From positions 62,001 to 126,000 of the forward strand of contig CALYCZ020000352.1 of the NCBI GenBank assembly GCA_944470555.2: a stretch of 64,000 nucleotides of DNA. The letters are read 5' to 3'. The stretch is from Heterobilharzia americana. Its lineage: Eukaryota > Platyhelminthes > Trematoda > Strigeidida > Schistosomatidae. Shown here piece after piece: positions 1 to 10,230 of this stretch; position 1 is the stretch's first letter; every line of letters begins with the position of its first letter. The position numbers were made by a program, and so were the translations under genes. The notes below the pieces were generated by a model. The model was not told where the DNA came from and ran no database searches. It worked only from the letters and a program-made list of their open reading frames with translations.

Positions 1-15
1 TAATAATAATAATTA

Positions 16-385
16 TTTGGAAGTAGTGTCCATCATGGACTGACATCAGTCGGGGAACCATTGAAAAGCCGGGAGCTCTGGACGGCTGTTTCGTCCAACT
101 GGTATGGGACTCCTCAGCAGTATACACCCACGACCCGGCTAGAAGGCGAACTCAGGACCTCCAGGTTTCACGGCGAACGCGTTAACCATTCAGCCACTGA
201 GTCGGTTCCCAGTGGTTCACAATTTCCAACTTCTGTCAATTCACAACATAGCGCGACTATCACCCAAGGTCTTCAGTTAGCATCCACTTCACTTCCGACT
301 GGTTGACCCCACAGGTCATCGCTTCTCATTAGAACTTCCTAACATCCATCTGGAAGCAAGTCACTAATGAGCACTATAGAGTAGT
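16..385 (-). mobile_element. tRNA-headed hammerhead SINE (type A)
   Basis: Read on the minus strand: an upstream module (about 385-230), a tRNA-like head at about 215-150 with an A-box-like TGGCTGAATGGTTA and a B-box-like stretch around 155-170, then a hammerhead motif, then a tail ending in an (ATT)n-like run. The same order recurs at 12886-13240, 32636-33005 and 50886-51222. Internal A/B boxes suggest Pol III transcription. It has no coding capacity and would need an RTE or PLE reverse transcriptase in trans. Sequence class is seen directly; the SINE label is an inference from its recurrence and tRNA head. Confidence 0.8.
75..123 (-). ncRNA. Hammerhead ribozyme motif, weakened stems
   Basis: The minus strand reads stem I, CTGAGGA, GTCC/GGAC stem II, GAAA, a short stem III and GTC before the cleavage site. 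The catalytic core is canonical. Stem III (CAGCCGTC) and the distal part of stem I carry mismatches relative to the copies at 32693 and 33102, so activity is doubtful. The mirror copy is at 31683-31731. Confidence 0.65.
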
Positions 386-387
386 GT

Positions 388-562
388 ATTTTTGAGATGA
401 ATGGGAATTTTTAATTCAGAAGTACTGCGTACTGCTGAGGAGTCCCATACTAGTTGGACGAAACAGCTGTCCAGTGCTCCCAGATTTTCAATCGTTCCCC
501 AACTGATGTCAGTCCATGATGAATACTACTTCTAAATTAAAAAATCCCCATTCATCTCAATA
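388..562. repeat. Hammerhead-only foldback element
   Basis: A ~33-bp segment at 391-425 (GAGATGAATGGGAATTTTTA...) is repeated in reverse complement at 527-560. Between them lies only a plus-strand hammerhead and the start of the SINE tail; no tRNA head is present. On the ribozyme strand the 3' copy is the normal tail of this SINE subfamily, so the 5' copy is an extra inverted tail. The mirror copy is at about 31244-31418. Confidence 0.8.
429..477 (+). ncRNA. Hammerhead ribozyme motif, intact core
   Basis: GTACTG and CAGTGC form a 6-bp stem I (one G-U pair). CTGAGGA matches the invariant CUGANGA core, followed by GTCC/GGAC stem II with a long loop, GAAA, the short self-complementary stem III ACAGCTGT, and GTC at the cleavage site. 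All invariant bases are present. A very short stem III is typical of minimal metazoan hammerheads, which may act as dimers. Confidence 0.75.
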
Positions 563-1715
563 ATAATTATTGTTTGTCCATTGGGTTCCTAGTGGAACAT
601 AGGGCTACATTAGCAAGCAGCAGTCTTTTCAGCCTGGCTCCAACAATGCCCAAAAGCTTTCATTTCTTCCTCATATCATCTCCTCCATGTCACCTTCGGC
701 TCAGACGCCCAACTCGTCGTTTTTCACTCGGCTTCCATTCCAGGGTTCGGCCTAACCCGACGCTTGATGTCCCTAAACAGTCTTCTCAGTTTGTGTCCAG
801 TCCAATCCACCTCCACTTTCTTCTTCTGCATATTTTTTTGGGCAATAGGTTCATGATTGGTTGGTTTGTTGTCAGACACAGTGAGTTCTCCCTTGCTTAT
901 TCTTATTATTCTCGCAATCTATCTCATCTTCAGCATCGAGTGAGTGTAGGAGTAGAAGAGAGCTGTTGATTGATGCATGTCTGTAGTTTGTTGCAAATGC
1001 TTTCCGTAACGCTCAAAGTCTTTCAACCATCACATGGAAGAACTGACTTACTTGACTTGACTGAGTTAGCGTTGGGAATGCGGATGTTGTTCACGCCTTA
1101 TGCTGAGTGCAGTGCACTGCAGTTCAAAGCAGTGGAGTGCAATAGATCTTCATACTGATTTCAGATTGATGCAGGAAGGCGTGTCTTGTTGTCTTTCCGA
1201 TCGTGACTGGCTTTCACATCCTCATTCATGTCTGTACCGCTAGTAGTTGAAACGATACTGTCTAGGTAGGTTGGTTGTCACAGACAACTTCATTTAAATT
1301 TCTCCCGTTCATGGCGATTAGTGCTTGTTGTTGTTGATAGGGTATCTTCATCATCTCTATCTTCTCTACGTTCACCTGAAGGAATTCCCGTCTTCCTTTG
1401 CTCCCTCACCACTCCTTTTTTGCCAACTTTTTAGTTTCCTCCTGTAGATCTTCGAGTTTGTAGGACGAGACATTAGACATAAATCATCATCGGCGAAATG
1501 CAAATCTTCTAAAGTCTTTGTCTTTTCATCAGTCAAACAGCGCATGCTCATCTTCTCACAGTTCCTTGCATCATTCAGTCAACCGCAATCAGAAAAATGG
1601 TCGGTGATAGTAGGTGGCAAGCTTGTTTTATTCATATCCCCTGACTACACTTCAAAAGCATCACTAAGCTTTCTATTGTAAATCACTTGGCTTGTAGCGT
1701 CACCATGTTTCAGTC
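562..1715 (-). mobile_element. RTE-type retrotransposon 3' fragment (RTE-1)
   Basis: The minus strand runs from late RT to the 3' end. At about 1690-1640 it encodes a VIH..KLSDAF stretch of the kind found after the RT palm. At about 1500-1480 it has the active-site region in the form HFADDDLCLMS. It then shows NVEK-like, IPNAN..SQVSQF and C-terminal RRLFRDIK-like segments and ends in the family's 3' signature (TTCCACTAGGAACCCA, then an ATT-type tail) at 562-600. Stops and frameshifts are frequent, so it is a dead copy with no EN domain and no RT fingers. The boundary near 1715 is where similarity to other copies ends. Confidence 0.8.
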
Positions 1716-2649
1716 GTCAAAAGAAAGGGATCCTCGCTAGCTTCTAACACACACACAAACTGTTACATGATCAAGATATCATGATGTGCTTATTATTTTG
1801 TAAGTGATTCATTTCAATCTGGTTTACTTTCAGCAAGATTACATATTATGGAATCATGTGTGAGCGTCGTTCATAAGTACTGTCCACCGATCCAACTTCG
1901 AACAGATTCCTCTTGCTGTCATTCATTATGCAGATATTGATGGTCAGTCAGTCAACTTTATTATCCATGACTACATGGTTAGATAGGTAGATTCTGCTTA
2001 TAATTGTAGACAATGTTCACAAAATCAAATCTACCTTGTCGAAACCTGCACTCACTTTGTGAATTACAGATATCCTAACGAAAGGGAATCTTGAACCAGA
2101 TTTACATGGGCAGTAACACGTGTAGATACAATCCTTTTCACTATCCTTGAAGTAGCCTATCATTTCCGCCATATGTTCCACACATTTGATGATGATTGCA
2201 TTGACACTAGAATCTTCAAAACGCCTATTCTCAGTTTCATTTCATTTCGAAGTATATTTTCATGCTATCTGTAAGAATGTGGAGGTTTACATGTTGTTAA
2301 GTGGAAAAGTGGGACGTAACCACCTACTTCAAAGTATGGAACATGCAAAGCCATGAAACTTACTTTTTTCTCCAGTCAACTGAAAACCGTAAATCATATA
2401 AGGTGTATAATCCTGGCATACTACATTAGAACAAATGACAGAATGAAAAATATTCTATTCAAGAGTAGAGTGTAGTGGATACGAGATGCCACATATATTG
2501 GAGAGACATCACATCAAGTATTAACACGGTTGAAATTGTAAGAAACCATCAAAAAATCCCTATGATTTGGAAAAACTTGAAAAAGCCTTTGGCATCTCTG
2601 CTCATGCCTTATATTCAGGTTATAAAATATCATTGGAAGAGGCAAAAGT
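1716..2649. other. Unassigned stretch between RTE-1 and PLE terminus
   Basis: Nothing here matches another segment of the window except its mirror at about 29158-30090. Short open frames (for example 2475-2678 plus) show no motif I recognise. It could be an eroded transposon or anonymous intergenic DNA. Confidence 0.4.
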
Positions 2650-3730
2650 CTTGTAAAATGGTTTTCATTCTCACATAGAGCGGACCATTGCAAATGTTTT
2701 GCACAGTTGTTCATACCTTTCATCAGTCAACAGAAAAGATGGGTTAAACATCCCGTAAACATTTGGCAAACATAAATGACTCTCATAGATAGTTACAAAT
2801 AATATATGAAGAGAAGGTAGAACAAAACAAATTGTCTAATCCTATTACATAATATTTTACTGATCTACTATTCTTATTATTTTCACCTTCCTTTCCAAGT
2901 TAAATACATTCTGTGAACCATTCTATGTATTACATAATGCATTTTGTGATCACTCATACTTCAACTACTATCAAAATCACCTTTATTTTTATCACTATTA
3001 TTATTTAGTATATAGTTGAAGAGATGAGTACGAGCTTCCAGTCTGAATGGGAACAACATCACTCATTGAGGTGCAGGTACACCCAGTTGACGAATTAGTC
3101 CTAAGTAGAATGGAACACGCGTTATGGATTCTTCTACTAGTCACAACCGAGTAAATCGCCATAATAAATATTCAGGCAATAGGGAAGCATCCGCATAAGA
3201 ACTCATATATATATCAACAGAGGTCGAACCATTCAATCCAGTAAAACAACACAGAACTACAAGTACATCAACAAGAAGGTATACTGATGATATATTGTTT
3301 GATGTTCAAATATTCACCTTTCCAATATGGTAATCTATTCCTTCTCACCCTTGATGACTCATAACCCCATTGTACTTTTCAAAGTTGAACTAAATTTCCC
3401 CATTCCATTTTTCTTCCACTTTGCTTACTCATACAGCTGAAAAAGTCTCTCTCACCGATTTGCTAGTTCATTCACATAAATTATATTATCCTTTGATAAG
3501 TTGAGGAATAATACAACAATATTCATTTATTTTGTTACTTGTTTTCAAATACTTTACTAGAATTACAGAAGTAAAACTACACTTCATACGATGAATCATA
3601 CGAACTGGAGACGTTAAAGACGGTAACTTATTTTAAATCAGGAATAACGTCGTCAGTGAATCTGCCTACTTTCTACTTGTCATTTAGGTGTAAAGAGTAT
3701 CGTACAATATGATATGTGAGTAGTGTTTTG
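2650..3730 (-). mobile_element. PLE-terminus-like repeat, split by a SINE
   Basis: In reverse complement this resembles 49240-49830 followed by 50540-50640 and 51223-51375, which flank a recognisable Penelope-like C-terminal ORF. Shared landmarks include an ATTATTCCTCAAC block, a GTACAAT(T)GGGTT block and a TATGAGTGAT.ACAAAATG block. A SINE at 3010-3215 interrupts it; the corresponding point near 49725-49760 has no SINE there. I interpret it as a solo or orphan PLE terminal repeat. The mirror is at 28077-29157. Confidence 0.55.
3010..3215 (+). mobile_element. Sm-alpha-like SINE (type B), degenerate
   Basis: Contains the family signature GGGAACAACATCAC followed by GCAGGTACA and a hammerhead-like block at about 3085-3145. 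The core reads TTGACGAATTAGTCC and GGAAC, so it is heavily mutated and should not self-cleave. It lies inside a PLE terminus. The mirror is at 28592-28797. Confidence 0.65.
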
Positions 3731-3831
3731 AGGATGATAAAGTGACCGTAAATCTACATGTATATCACGTACTGAGCAGGGAGGTTAGGGTTAAATAAAT
3801 ATGAGTTAAACCCCGCCTGGTTAACTAGTAC

Positions 3832-4248
3832 ACTAGTTACTACCCGGTCCTAAACCAGGGTAAAGAGGGAAGGTTGGCCATACGGCTAGCAAAAGTACTC
3901 CGTAAAATAAATCTAACCCCTAAAGAAACTTCAGAGCAAAAACAAAATATAAAAAATGAAAACAAAATTATTCCCCGCTAGAATCGGAGAGGTGAAATGA
4001 CGCATATCACATAAACAACGCAAACAGTGGGACCACATCTCAACAAGGGAGACCCCGTCTACGCACGAGATTACACACTAGTTACTAGTCGGGCATAAGC
4101 ACGGGTAAAAAGGGAAGGTTGAGCATAAGGATAGCAACCCTAACCCAAAAAACAAATCCAATCTCTAAAAAACTTCAAAGCACAAAATAAACATAATCAA
4201 AAAATAATAAACTTATTCCTCACTTGAGTCACACAGACGAAATGACGC
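3832..4248 (+). repeat. Tandem pair of RTE 5' monomers
   Basis: Two ~172-bp blocks, 3832-4003 and 4077-4248, each begin with ACTAGTTACTA, share a GGGTAAA.AGGGAAGGTTG block and end with GAAATGACGC. Similar single units occur at 14520-14690 and (minus strand) 33840-34020. Repeated 5' monomers usually reflect promoter modules of non-LTR elements; promoter function here is inferred. Confidence 0.6.
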
Positions 4249-4354
4249 CGGTTGACGAAAGACTTCCCGAAGACAATTCACCGATATATCTACTCTTCTC
4301 CCAATGAAAACAAAAATTAGAATGGAGACATGCAATGTCCACACTATGTTTGAA

Positions 4355-4375
4355 GCTGGCTGGCTGGCTGCTGCT

Positions 4376-4414
<39 letters not shown>
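4355..4414. repeat. (CTGG)n microsatellite inside RTE endonuclease
   Basis: A CTGG run with an interposed GCTGCTGCTG sits at a fixed point of the endonuclease-coding sequence, just before the codons for SKTTKIANDMRRYN. The mirror (27414-27454) is about 21 bp shorter, and the related copy at 14800-14836 is expanded while 16855-16874 is contracted. Confidence 0.9.
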
Positions 4415-6789
4415 AGCAAGACTACCAAGATTGCAAACGATATGAGAAGATATAATATAGAAGTGCAAGACTAGGAATCTGGGAGCAATCTGATAATGGA
4501 ATGGAAGTGAACTCTCCAAACTGTCAACTGGAGACGAGTCAATAATATACTCCGAAATTGTCACTCAGACAAGACAACAACCACGAGCACACTGAGTTCT
4601 CCAGCGACTATCGTGATGAACCCTTCAACAACATTGAAGATTCTCATGTAGTGGGAACCAATCTCCCCCACCACCCCACACCCCACCCCACCACCACCAC
4701 CACTCGTCCCCCACCATCAGCATCATGACAGCAAGATGGATCACACTCAAAAGGAAGGAAAGTCACAATCACACAATGCTACTCCATGCACCTACACATA
4801 ATGCAGGTGAAGAGAAGGAGGAGGAATTCTACAGACAACTGCAATCAACACTGGACAAGATTCGGTCCCAGTTGGCGACATCGAAATTCATTCTAGTGGG
4901 TAGATTGACATGAATGGCAAACTGAGAGGAGTGGACAACACAGGAAGAGAACTGATCATGGATTGAGAAACACTTGGTGAAATGAGAATGAATGAGAATG
5001 GGGAACTGTCTGCAGACTCGTGTGCCTTCAATGATGTGGTGATTGGAGGCGATGTGTACAAACACAAGGATATTGACAAAGCGAGCGATATGGATTTGAT
5101 TTCACCAGATGGACACACCACACTGAAAATCAGATCGACTTCATTTGAATGTGAATAAAGTGGATATTGAGATGCAGCCTACTGGAGACAACATCAGATT
5201 GAGAAGACGATCAGATGTATGTAGGTTGACAGTAGTGTGTATGTAGTGCAAGGAAGCTAGCTAGCTTCAAATTCAAGTTGAAAGAGTTTAATCTAAGGAA
5301 GGTGGTGACAAATGACGAGAGTTGAAGTTGAATAGAGTGAACATAAAGTGAAGGAGGAAACTACAAATTACATCTTGATGTCGGTCATGATGTAGAAATG
5401 AGAGAGATTAAGCAACATCCATGAATAAACCTACTTGGTGGAGCACTAAATCTATAAGTACGAGACGTGTAATGAAACCTGCACAGCTGTGTAAGCAAGG
5501 AGTAGGTAGAATAAAGAAGACAAGGAATGGATCTTGACAGACACATGGAAGCTGATAGAGGAGGGAGTGGAATATGGTGAAGCAGAACATGGAGCAGTGC
5601 AGTGTTGGGATGAGCAACATAGAGGGGAACTGAATACAGCATATAAAACACTGGACAAAGATGTGACAAAAAGTGCACAGAAAGACAAAATACACTTCTA
5701 CGACACGCTTGCAAGCGAAATAGAACAGGCTGCAGGTAGGAGAGATCTGACAACACTGTATCGAATAACTAGGTTACTACTACCTGGGAATAGATTAACA
5801 CAGATGAAACCAATGAAAGTTAGTGAAGGAAACTTATTTGCCAAAGAGAAGAAGCAAAGTAAAAACGGGCCGACCACCTCAAAAAACCTTGAATCGACCA
5901 TTTTCACCTGCAGCTTGTCCAGAAATACCACCAACAGCCCAGCCACAGGACTACCGGTGAACGGAGACTCTACAACAAGAGCAGAAGTGAAGTTCTGTAT
6001 GCCATAAAGTTGCTGAAAGTTGAGAAAGTAGAAGGACTAGATGGAATTCCTCCAGAAGCACTGGGAGCAGACACAGATACAAAAGTGAGCATTCTCACAC
6101 GACTAGTGCAGAAGGTTTGCAAGGAAGGAAGGAAGGAAGGAAAGGTACCTGCCTATTGGTTGGAAGGGCGGCTACCTTCTGGAACTGCCAAATATGTGTG
6201 AGGTAAGTTTGTGCTTTACTGCACTCAGCACAATTCGTGAACAGCTTCCGTATTTTCAACACAAATGTGGTGAAGTCAGTGCTCCTGTATGGCGCGTAAG
6301 TAAATGTATTTCCCACAAACTACGCACATTCCTCAACATCTGCCTACGCTGGCTCTTCACTGAAGATCAGATGGTCAAAGCAATAAGAATAAGCAACAAG
6401 GAACTCACTCCGGATGGCAAAGATCCAACGAAGCATGACACTTATCGCTGAATAAATATGCAGAAGTAAGCGGAGTTTGATTTGATTGGGCATACACTGC
6501 GAAGACCGACTGGGGACATCACGCGTCAGGCCACTTGCTCGAGTGTAACCCCGATGGTTAGCGATGGGTTGGGCATGTGAGGTGAGGATGACATGGAGGA
6601 GTTAATGCAAGGAAGAAATGAAAGCTTGTGGGCATTGTTTTAGTCAGGTTCAAAAGTTTGCAGAGAAGAGAGTGGAATGAGATATGCTACTGAATCCCTC
6701 TATTCCTTTAGGAACCCATGGGACAAATAATAATAATAATATCATTTTGATTACTTAAGATAGCCGCAGTTTAATAGTCTAGTATTTAT

Positions 6790-6950
6790 ACTGAGTAATG
6801 ATTCAAGGTAGAGTGGAGAATAGGATAGCACCTGGATTCTATCCAGTGGACCTTTATCAGGCCCGGAAACTCGGTGATTACTGGTTTGAATCTGGTCACC
6901 GTTCAAATTTTCATTTCACCTTCTATTATCATTCTGTGCAAACAATAATG
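6790..6950 (+). mobile_element. tRNA-tipped hairpin SINE (TH1), degenerate
   Basis: Starts with AGTAATGATTCAAGGTAGAG and ends with AAATTTTCATTTCACCTTCT, an imperfect inverted repeat. Between them is a tRNA-like stretch with a T-arm remnant (ACTGGTTTGAATCTGGT). Related elements are at 13570-13702 and 63842-63999. The mirror is at 24879-25039. Confidence 0.55.
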
Positions 6951-7164
6951 ATGCTTTTTTTCGCCTTTACACCTTTCATATCTAGAATGATTTGTTATGA
7001 GTGGGCTTATTTTTATTCGGTGTAAAGTTGCATTTCCATAAATATTAATTATGAAAATGAATAAAGTAAATAATAGGTTAATATTTGTTAATCAGCAATT
7101 CAAACCATAATTTTTATCAGTGAAGTAATATTTTTTTATATATTGTTGTCTATTTGATGGCTAA

Positions 7165-7320
7165 TAGTGGGACATAATACTGGTGTTTCTTCCTGTTTAT
7201 GACTCATCAGTTGGATGTAATTGGGCTCGTGTGAGTGATGTTTTTCTCCCGGAAACTGGAACTTTACACTCATGACTTCAAGTTCAGTGTTGTCCACTAG
7301 TCCAGTAGAGCACTAAATGA
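7165..7320 (-). mobile_element. Sm-alpha-like SINE (type B), degenerate
   Basis: The minus strand has the order tRNA-like remnant, CATCACTCACACGAG, CAATTACATCCAACTGATGAGTC and GAAGAAACACC. CTGATGAGTC resembles an uninterrupted hammerhead core start, but stem II's 3' side reads AGGAAG and stem III is altered. I do not expect activity. The mirror is at 24509-24664. Confidence 0.5.
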
Positions 7321-7425
7321 CGATGACTTCTTTAGCAAACTGTATAGTTATGATAAAAATCGACAAAATGTTAGATGAATTCACCGAAAATTTGCTTAAT
7401 CAATATACATACACATAATACAAAT

Positions 7426-8366
7426 GTATCATGCAGCACACCGTGAGGAGCGAAAAGATGAGCATATGCTGGACCAATGAAAAGAGCCTAGAAGATTTCG
7501 ACTACGCCAACGATGATTTATGTCTAATGTCTTGTAACACACACTCGATAATCTACTGGCAAAAACCAACAAGTTGACAGAAGTGGCATATCAGCGAAGA
7601 CGGGACTTCAAGTGAACGTATAGAACACACTGGTGATGAAGATATCCAACCAACAACAGCATGAACAACAAGTACCAATCACCGTTAACGGGAGAAACCT
7701 AAAAGAAGTAGTCTCTTTCACCTGCCTATGCAGCATCATTTAAACTACAGGCGGCACAGACGAGGATGTCAAAACCAGGATCTGAAAGACAGCAAGACAG
7801 ACTTTCATCAATCTGAAATCGGTGTGGAGATCTACTGCACTCAGCACAAAGCGTGAACAACATCCACATTTTCAACACCAATGTCAAGTCAGTGCTGCTA
7901 TGTGATGGTTCAGAAACTTGGCTTGTCACGAAAAGCACTTCCAACAAACTGCAGACATTAATCAACAGCTGCCACCTACGCCTAATCTCAGTAGATACTG
8001 AAGATCAGATCAGAAGGCCAGAAAGAATTGGTAACAAGGAACTCTAGCTGGCAACGTTCCAACGAAGAACCTACCACCTAACAAATATGCACTGGAAGAA
8101 AGTGGAGATGGATTGGATTGTGCATGCACTGAGAAGGCCGATTGGGGACATGACACGCCAGGCCGTCGAGTGGAACCGAAATGGGAAACGACGATTTGGG
8201 CGTCCGAGACGAGGATGACACAGAGGAGATAGTGTGAGGAAGAAATGAAAGGTTGCGGGCAGTGGTGGAGTGAGGTTGAAAACACTGTAGAGAAGAAGGT
8301 GCAATGGCCACGTGCTACTGAGGCCGTATGTTCCACTAGGAATCCAAGGGAATAGTAATAATAATC
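7426..8366 (+). mobile_element. RTE 3' fragment (RTE-3)
   Basis: Begins in late RT (TVRSEKMSICWTNEKSLEDF-like, then DYANDDLCLMS) and runs through the C-terminal domain: NNIHIFNTNVKSVLLCDGSE, NKLQTLINSCHLRL, EDQIRRPERIGNKEL, and MDWIVHALRRPIGDM-like segments. It ends with GTTCCACTAGGAATCCA and an (AAT)n tail. An 8-nt direct repeat, ATACAAAT, occurs at 7418-7425 and 8367-8374 and could be a target-site duplication. It is 5'-truncated and frameshifted. The mirror is at 23463-24403. Confidence 0.8.
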
Positions 8367-8374
8367 ATACAAAT

Positions 8375-9095
8375 CTTGGTTGGATTTGTTTAAGTGGAAG
8401 AAATAGAAAATTGGTCATTGAATTAGGAGCAAAATTGATTTCAGGTGGTTAAATAAGGATCAAGGGATGTCAAATATTCATTCATTACATTCATTGAGAA
8501 ATACAAATAGCAAAATAATACTGTTAGACAAGTGTAAAATGACGATAATTCAAATGAGGTATTCAGGATGAACTAAAATTGAATAACTAATCAGAAAGAG
8601 TTTCTCAAAATGCTTTGGAAAGCAGTTTTGGCCTTTCTTCATGTATAGATGATATTTAATCTATGCATAATTAATGATGGATGAAAAAATCCCTCCAACA
8701 TGTTTTTATTGACTGAACAACGTTTTAGTTCATTCACCTAACAGTTACCAATTTTTGTTACAACTGTTAATGAAAATGAAGATGCTTAAAAGAAATATTT
8801 CTTCATCGATAAAAATCTTGTTCTTTTAATTGATGAATAAATGGGTATATTTCATAAACGCAAAATACTGAAGACAGAAACCGTTAGTTAAGGATTTACA
8901 GAGGTAATGAGTTAATAAGGAAAGTGAACATACAATTCTCACTTCTACTACCGGATGAAAGCAGCCAACTTGATATCTGTCATAACCAAAGTGTTCATTG
9001 CATATTCAGCTGTCATCAATTATCAATAAGATCGGAATACCGACGGTGATGAATTGCAGAAAGTCTCAAAAGACTAACCAGTGAAATTATAACTA
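8375..9095. other. No feature recognised
   Basis: AT-rich sequence with no convincing frame and no match elsewhere in the window except the mirror at about 22726-23450. Confidence 0.5.
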
Positions 9096-9855
9096 CTATT
9101 TGTCCATTGGATTCCTAGTGGAATACACGACTCCACTTAACTCTCATCCCCGCCTATAAGCTTTCACTTCTCCCTCACACCATCTCCTCCATGTCACCGT
9201 CGCCTCAACTCCTCATTTCCCATTTGACTTCCACTCGACGGCCTGACCTCACCTGGTGCATGATGTCTCCAATCGGTCTCCCCAGTGTATGCTCAATCCA
9301 AGTCAATCCAACCCATCTCCACTCTCTTCTTCTGCATATTTGTTGGGCGATAGCTTCTCAGTCAGATGGTTCGTTGACAGGCCACAGTGAGTTCCTCCTT
9401 GCTTATTCTCATTGCTCTCATCATCTACCTCATCTTCAGTAGCGAGTGAGTGTAAGCGTAGGAGGCAGCTGTTGCTTGATGCATGTCTGCAGCTTGTTGC
9501 AAGTGCTTTCTGTAACGCACCAACTGACTCAACCATGACATGGAAGAACTGACTTACTTGACTGATGTTAGTGTTGCGAATGAGGATGTTGTTCACGCTT
9601 TATGCTGAATGCAGTGCAGTGCAGTGCAGTGCAGTGCAGTGAATTAGATGTCGACACTGATAATTTCAGATTAATGCAGGAAGGCGTGTCTTGCTGTCTC
9701 TTCGATGCTGCCTGCCTGCCTAGGTAGGTGGATAGGTGAAAAAGACAACTGCGTTTATATTTTTCCCGTCGATGGTGAGTGGTGCTTGTTGTTATTGGTT
9801 GGGTATCATCATCACCTCTGTCTTCTCTAAGTTCACCTGAAGTTCACCAGTCATA
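9096..9855 (-). mobile_element. RTE 3' fragment (RTE-4)
   Basis: The minus strand covers the VNLEKTEVMMIPNQ-like region, then NNILIRNTNISQVSQFFHVM, the basic C-terminal domain and the 3' signature GTTCC..TAGGAATCCAATGG at 9096-9125. The open frame at 9303-9596 (minus) is a frameshifted reading of this region. The mirror is at about 21966-22725. Confidence 0.75.
9611..9641. repeat. (GTGCA)n microsatellite in RTE-4
   Basis: About six copies of the pentamer lie just upstream (in element orientation) of the NNILIRNTN codons. Shorter GCACTGCACT runs occupy the same place in other RTE copies (near 1115, 40855 and 48250). Confidence 0.85.
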
Positions 9856-10107
9856 TTGTCAAGGAGATAATTTTATGCTTACACGCGGCAATAATTATTC
9901 CATATGGTTTATTTATCGTCTCTGGACAAATTTAACATGAGTGAACAATAACTACTTCAGGTTCTAAAGTTATAGATCCCTGAGCATAGGTGAAATGCGA
10001 AATCCACTATAAGGTGTAACCTAAAATCACTCCAATATTGAACTCGCTAGTATTATGGGAGACTCGAGATCAAATGAAATGTACGTAAGTCTTTATCAGG
10101 TTAAGTT
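9856..10107. other. No feature recognised
   Basis: No ORF or repeat identified apart from the mirror copy in the other arm. Confidence 0.4.
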
Positions 10108-10230
10108 CTTGGGTCCCATCCCTGAAGAGTTCGCAGGTGCGTACCGCTGAGAAGTCCCATACTAGGATGAAACAGCTGTCCAGTACTCCCAGGTTTCCAT
10201 GATGAATATCAATTTGAGATAATAAAAAAA
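10108..10230 (+). mobile_element. Truncated type A SINE with mutated hammerhead
   Basis: Holds the end of the head, the hammerhead motif at 10141-10186 and a short tail (GATGAATATCAATTTGAGAT). The core reads CTGAGAA instead of CTGAGGA (G8 changed), stem II pairs GTCC with GGAT, and stem I has a mismatch. Probably inactive. The mirror is at about 21591-21713, with its motif at 21635-21680. Confidence 0.6.

Larger units (their letters stand above)
3805..6745 (+). mobile_element. RTE retrotransposon with 5' end, RT domain deleted (RTE-2)
   Basis: The most complete RTE in length order. 3805-4250 is a 5' region with two promoter-like monomers. 4290-5260 is an eroded apurinic-endonuclease domain (for example ANDMRRYNIEVQD, LLHAPTHNAGEEKEEEFY, and remnants of NDVVIGGDVYKHKDI and MDLISPDGHTT). 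5534-6007 is an open stretch of the EN-RT linker (DTWKLIEEG, LNTAYKTLDKD, ASEIEQAAGRRDLTTLYRIT). 6010-6180 reads LLKVEKVEGLDGIPPEAL and stops before the RT palm. At about 6180-6230 the sequence jumps to the C-terminal domain (KLRTFLNICLRWLF), and it ends with the GTTCC..GGAACCCA signature and a (TAA)n tail. The fingers and palm, including the DD pair, are missing, so this is an internally deleted non-autonomous copy. The mirror is at 25084-28003. Confidence 0.85.

Noticed and set aside
2475..2678. 67-codon plus-strand frame as a gene
   Set aside because: Lies next to and partly over the PLE-terminus repeat, has no motif, and its minus-strand counterpart is equally open.
4213..4564. Ser-Gln-Pro-Ala repeat proteins on the minus strand (also at 14650, 16705, 27265 and 27401)
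   Set aside because: Antisense reading of the (CTGG)n run inside the RTE endonuclease; the plus strand carries the recognisable element codons.
5385..5756. Minus-strand frames of 78-123 codons opposite the RTE linker (also at 26073-26444)
   Set aside because: Shadow frames of the RTE EN-RT linker coded on the other strand.
6798..7025. 75-codon frame that could be a small protein
   Set aside because: It covers a degenerate tRNA-like hairpin element; no protein motif.
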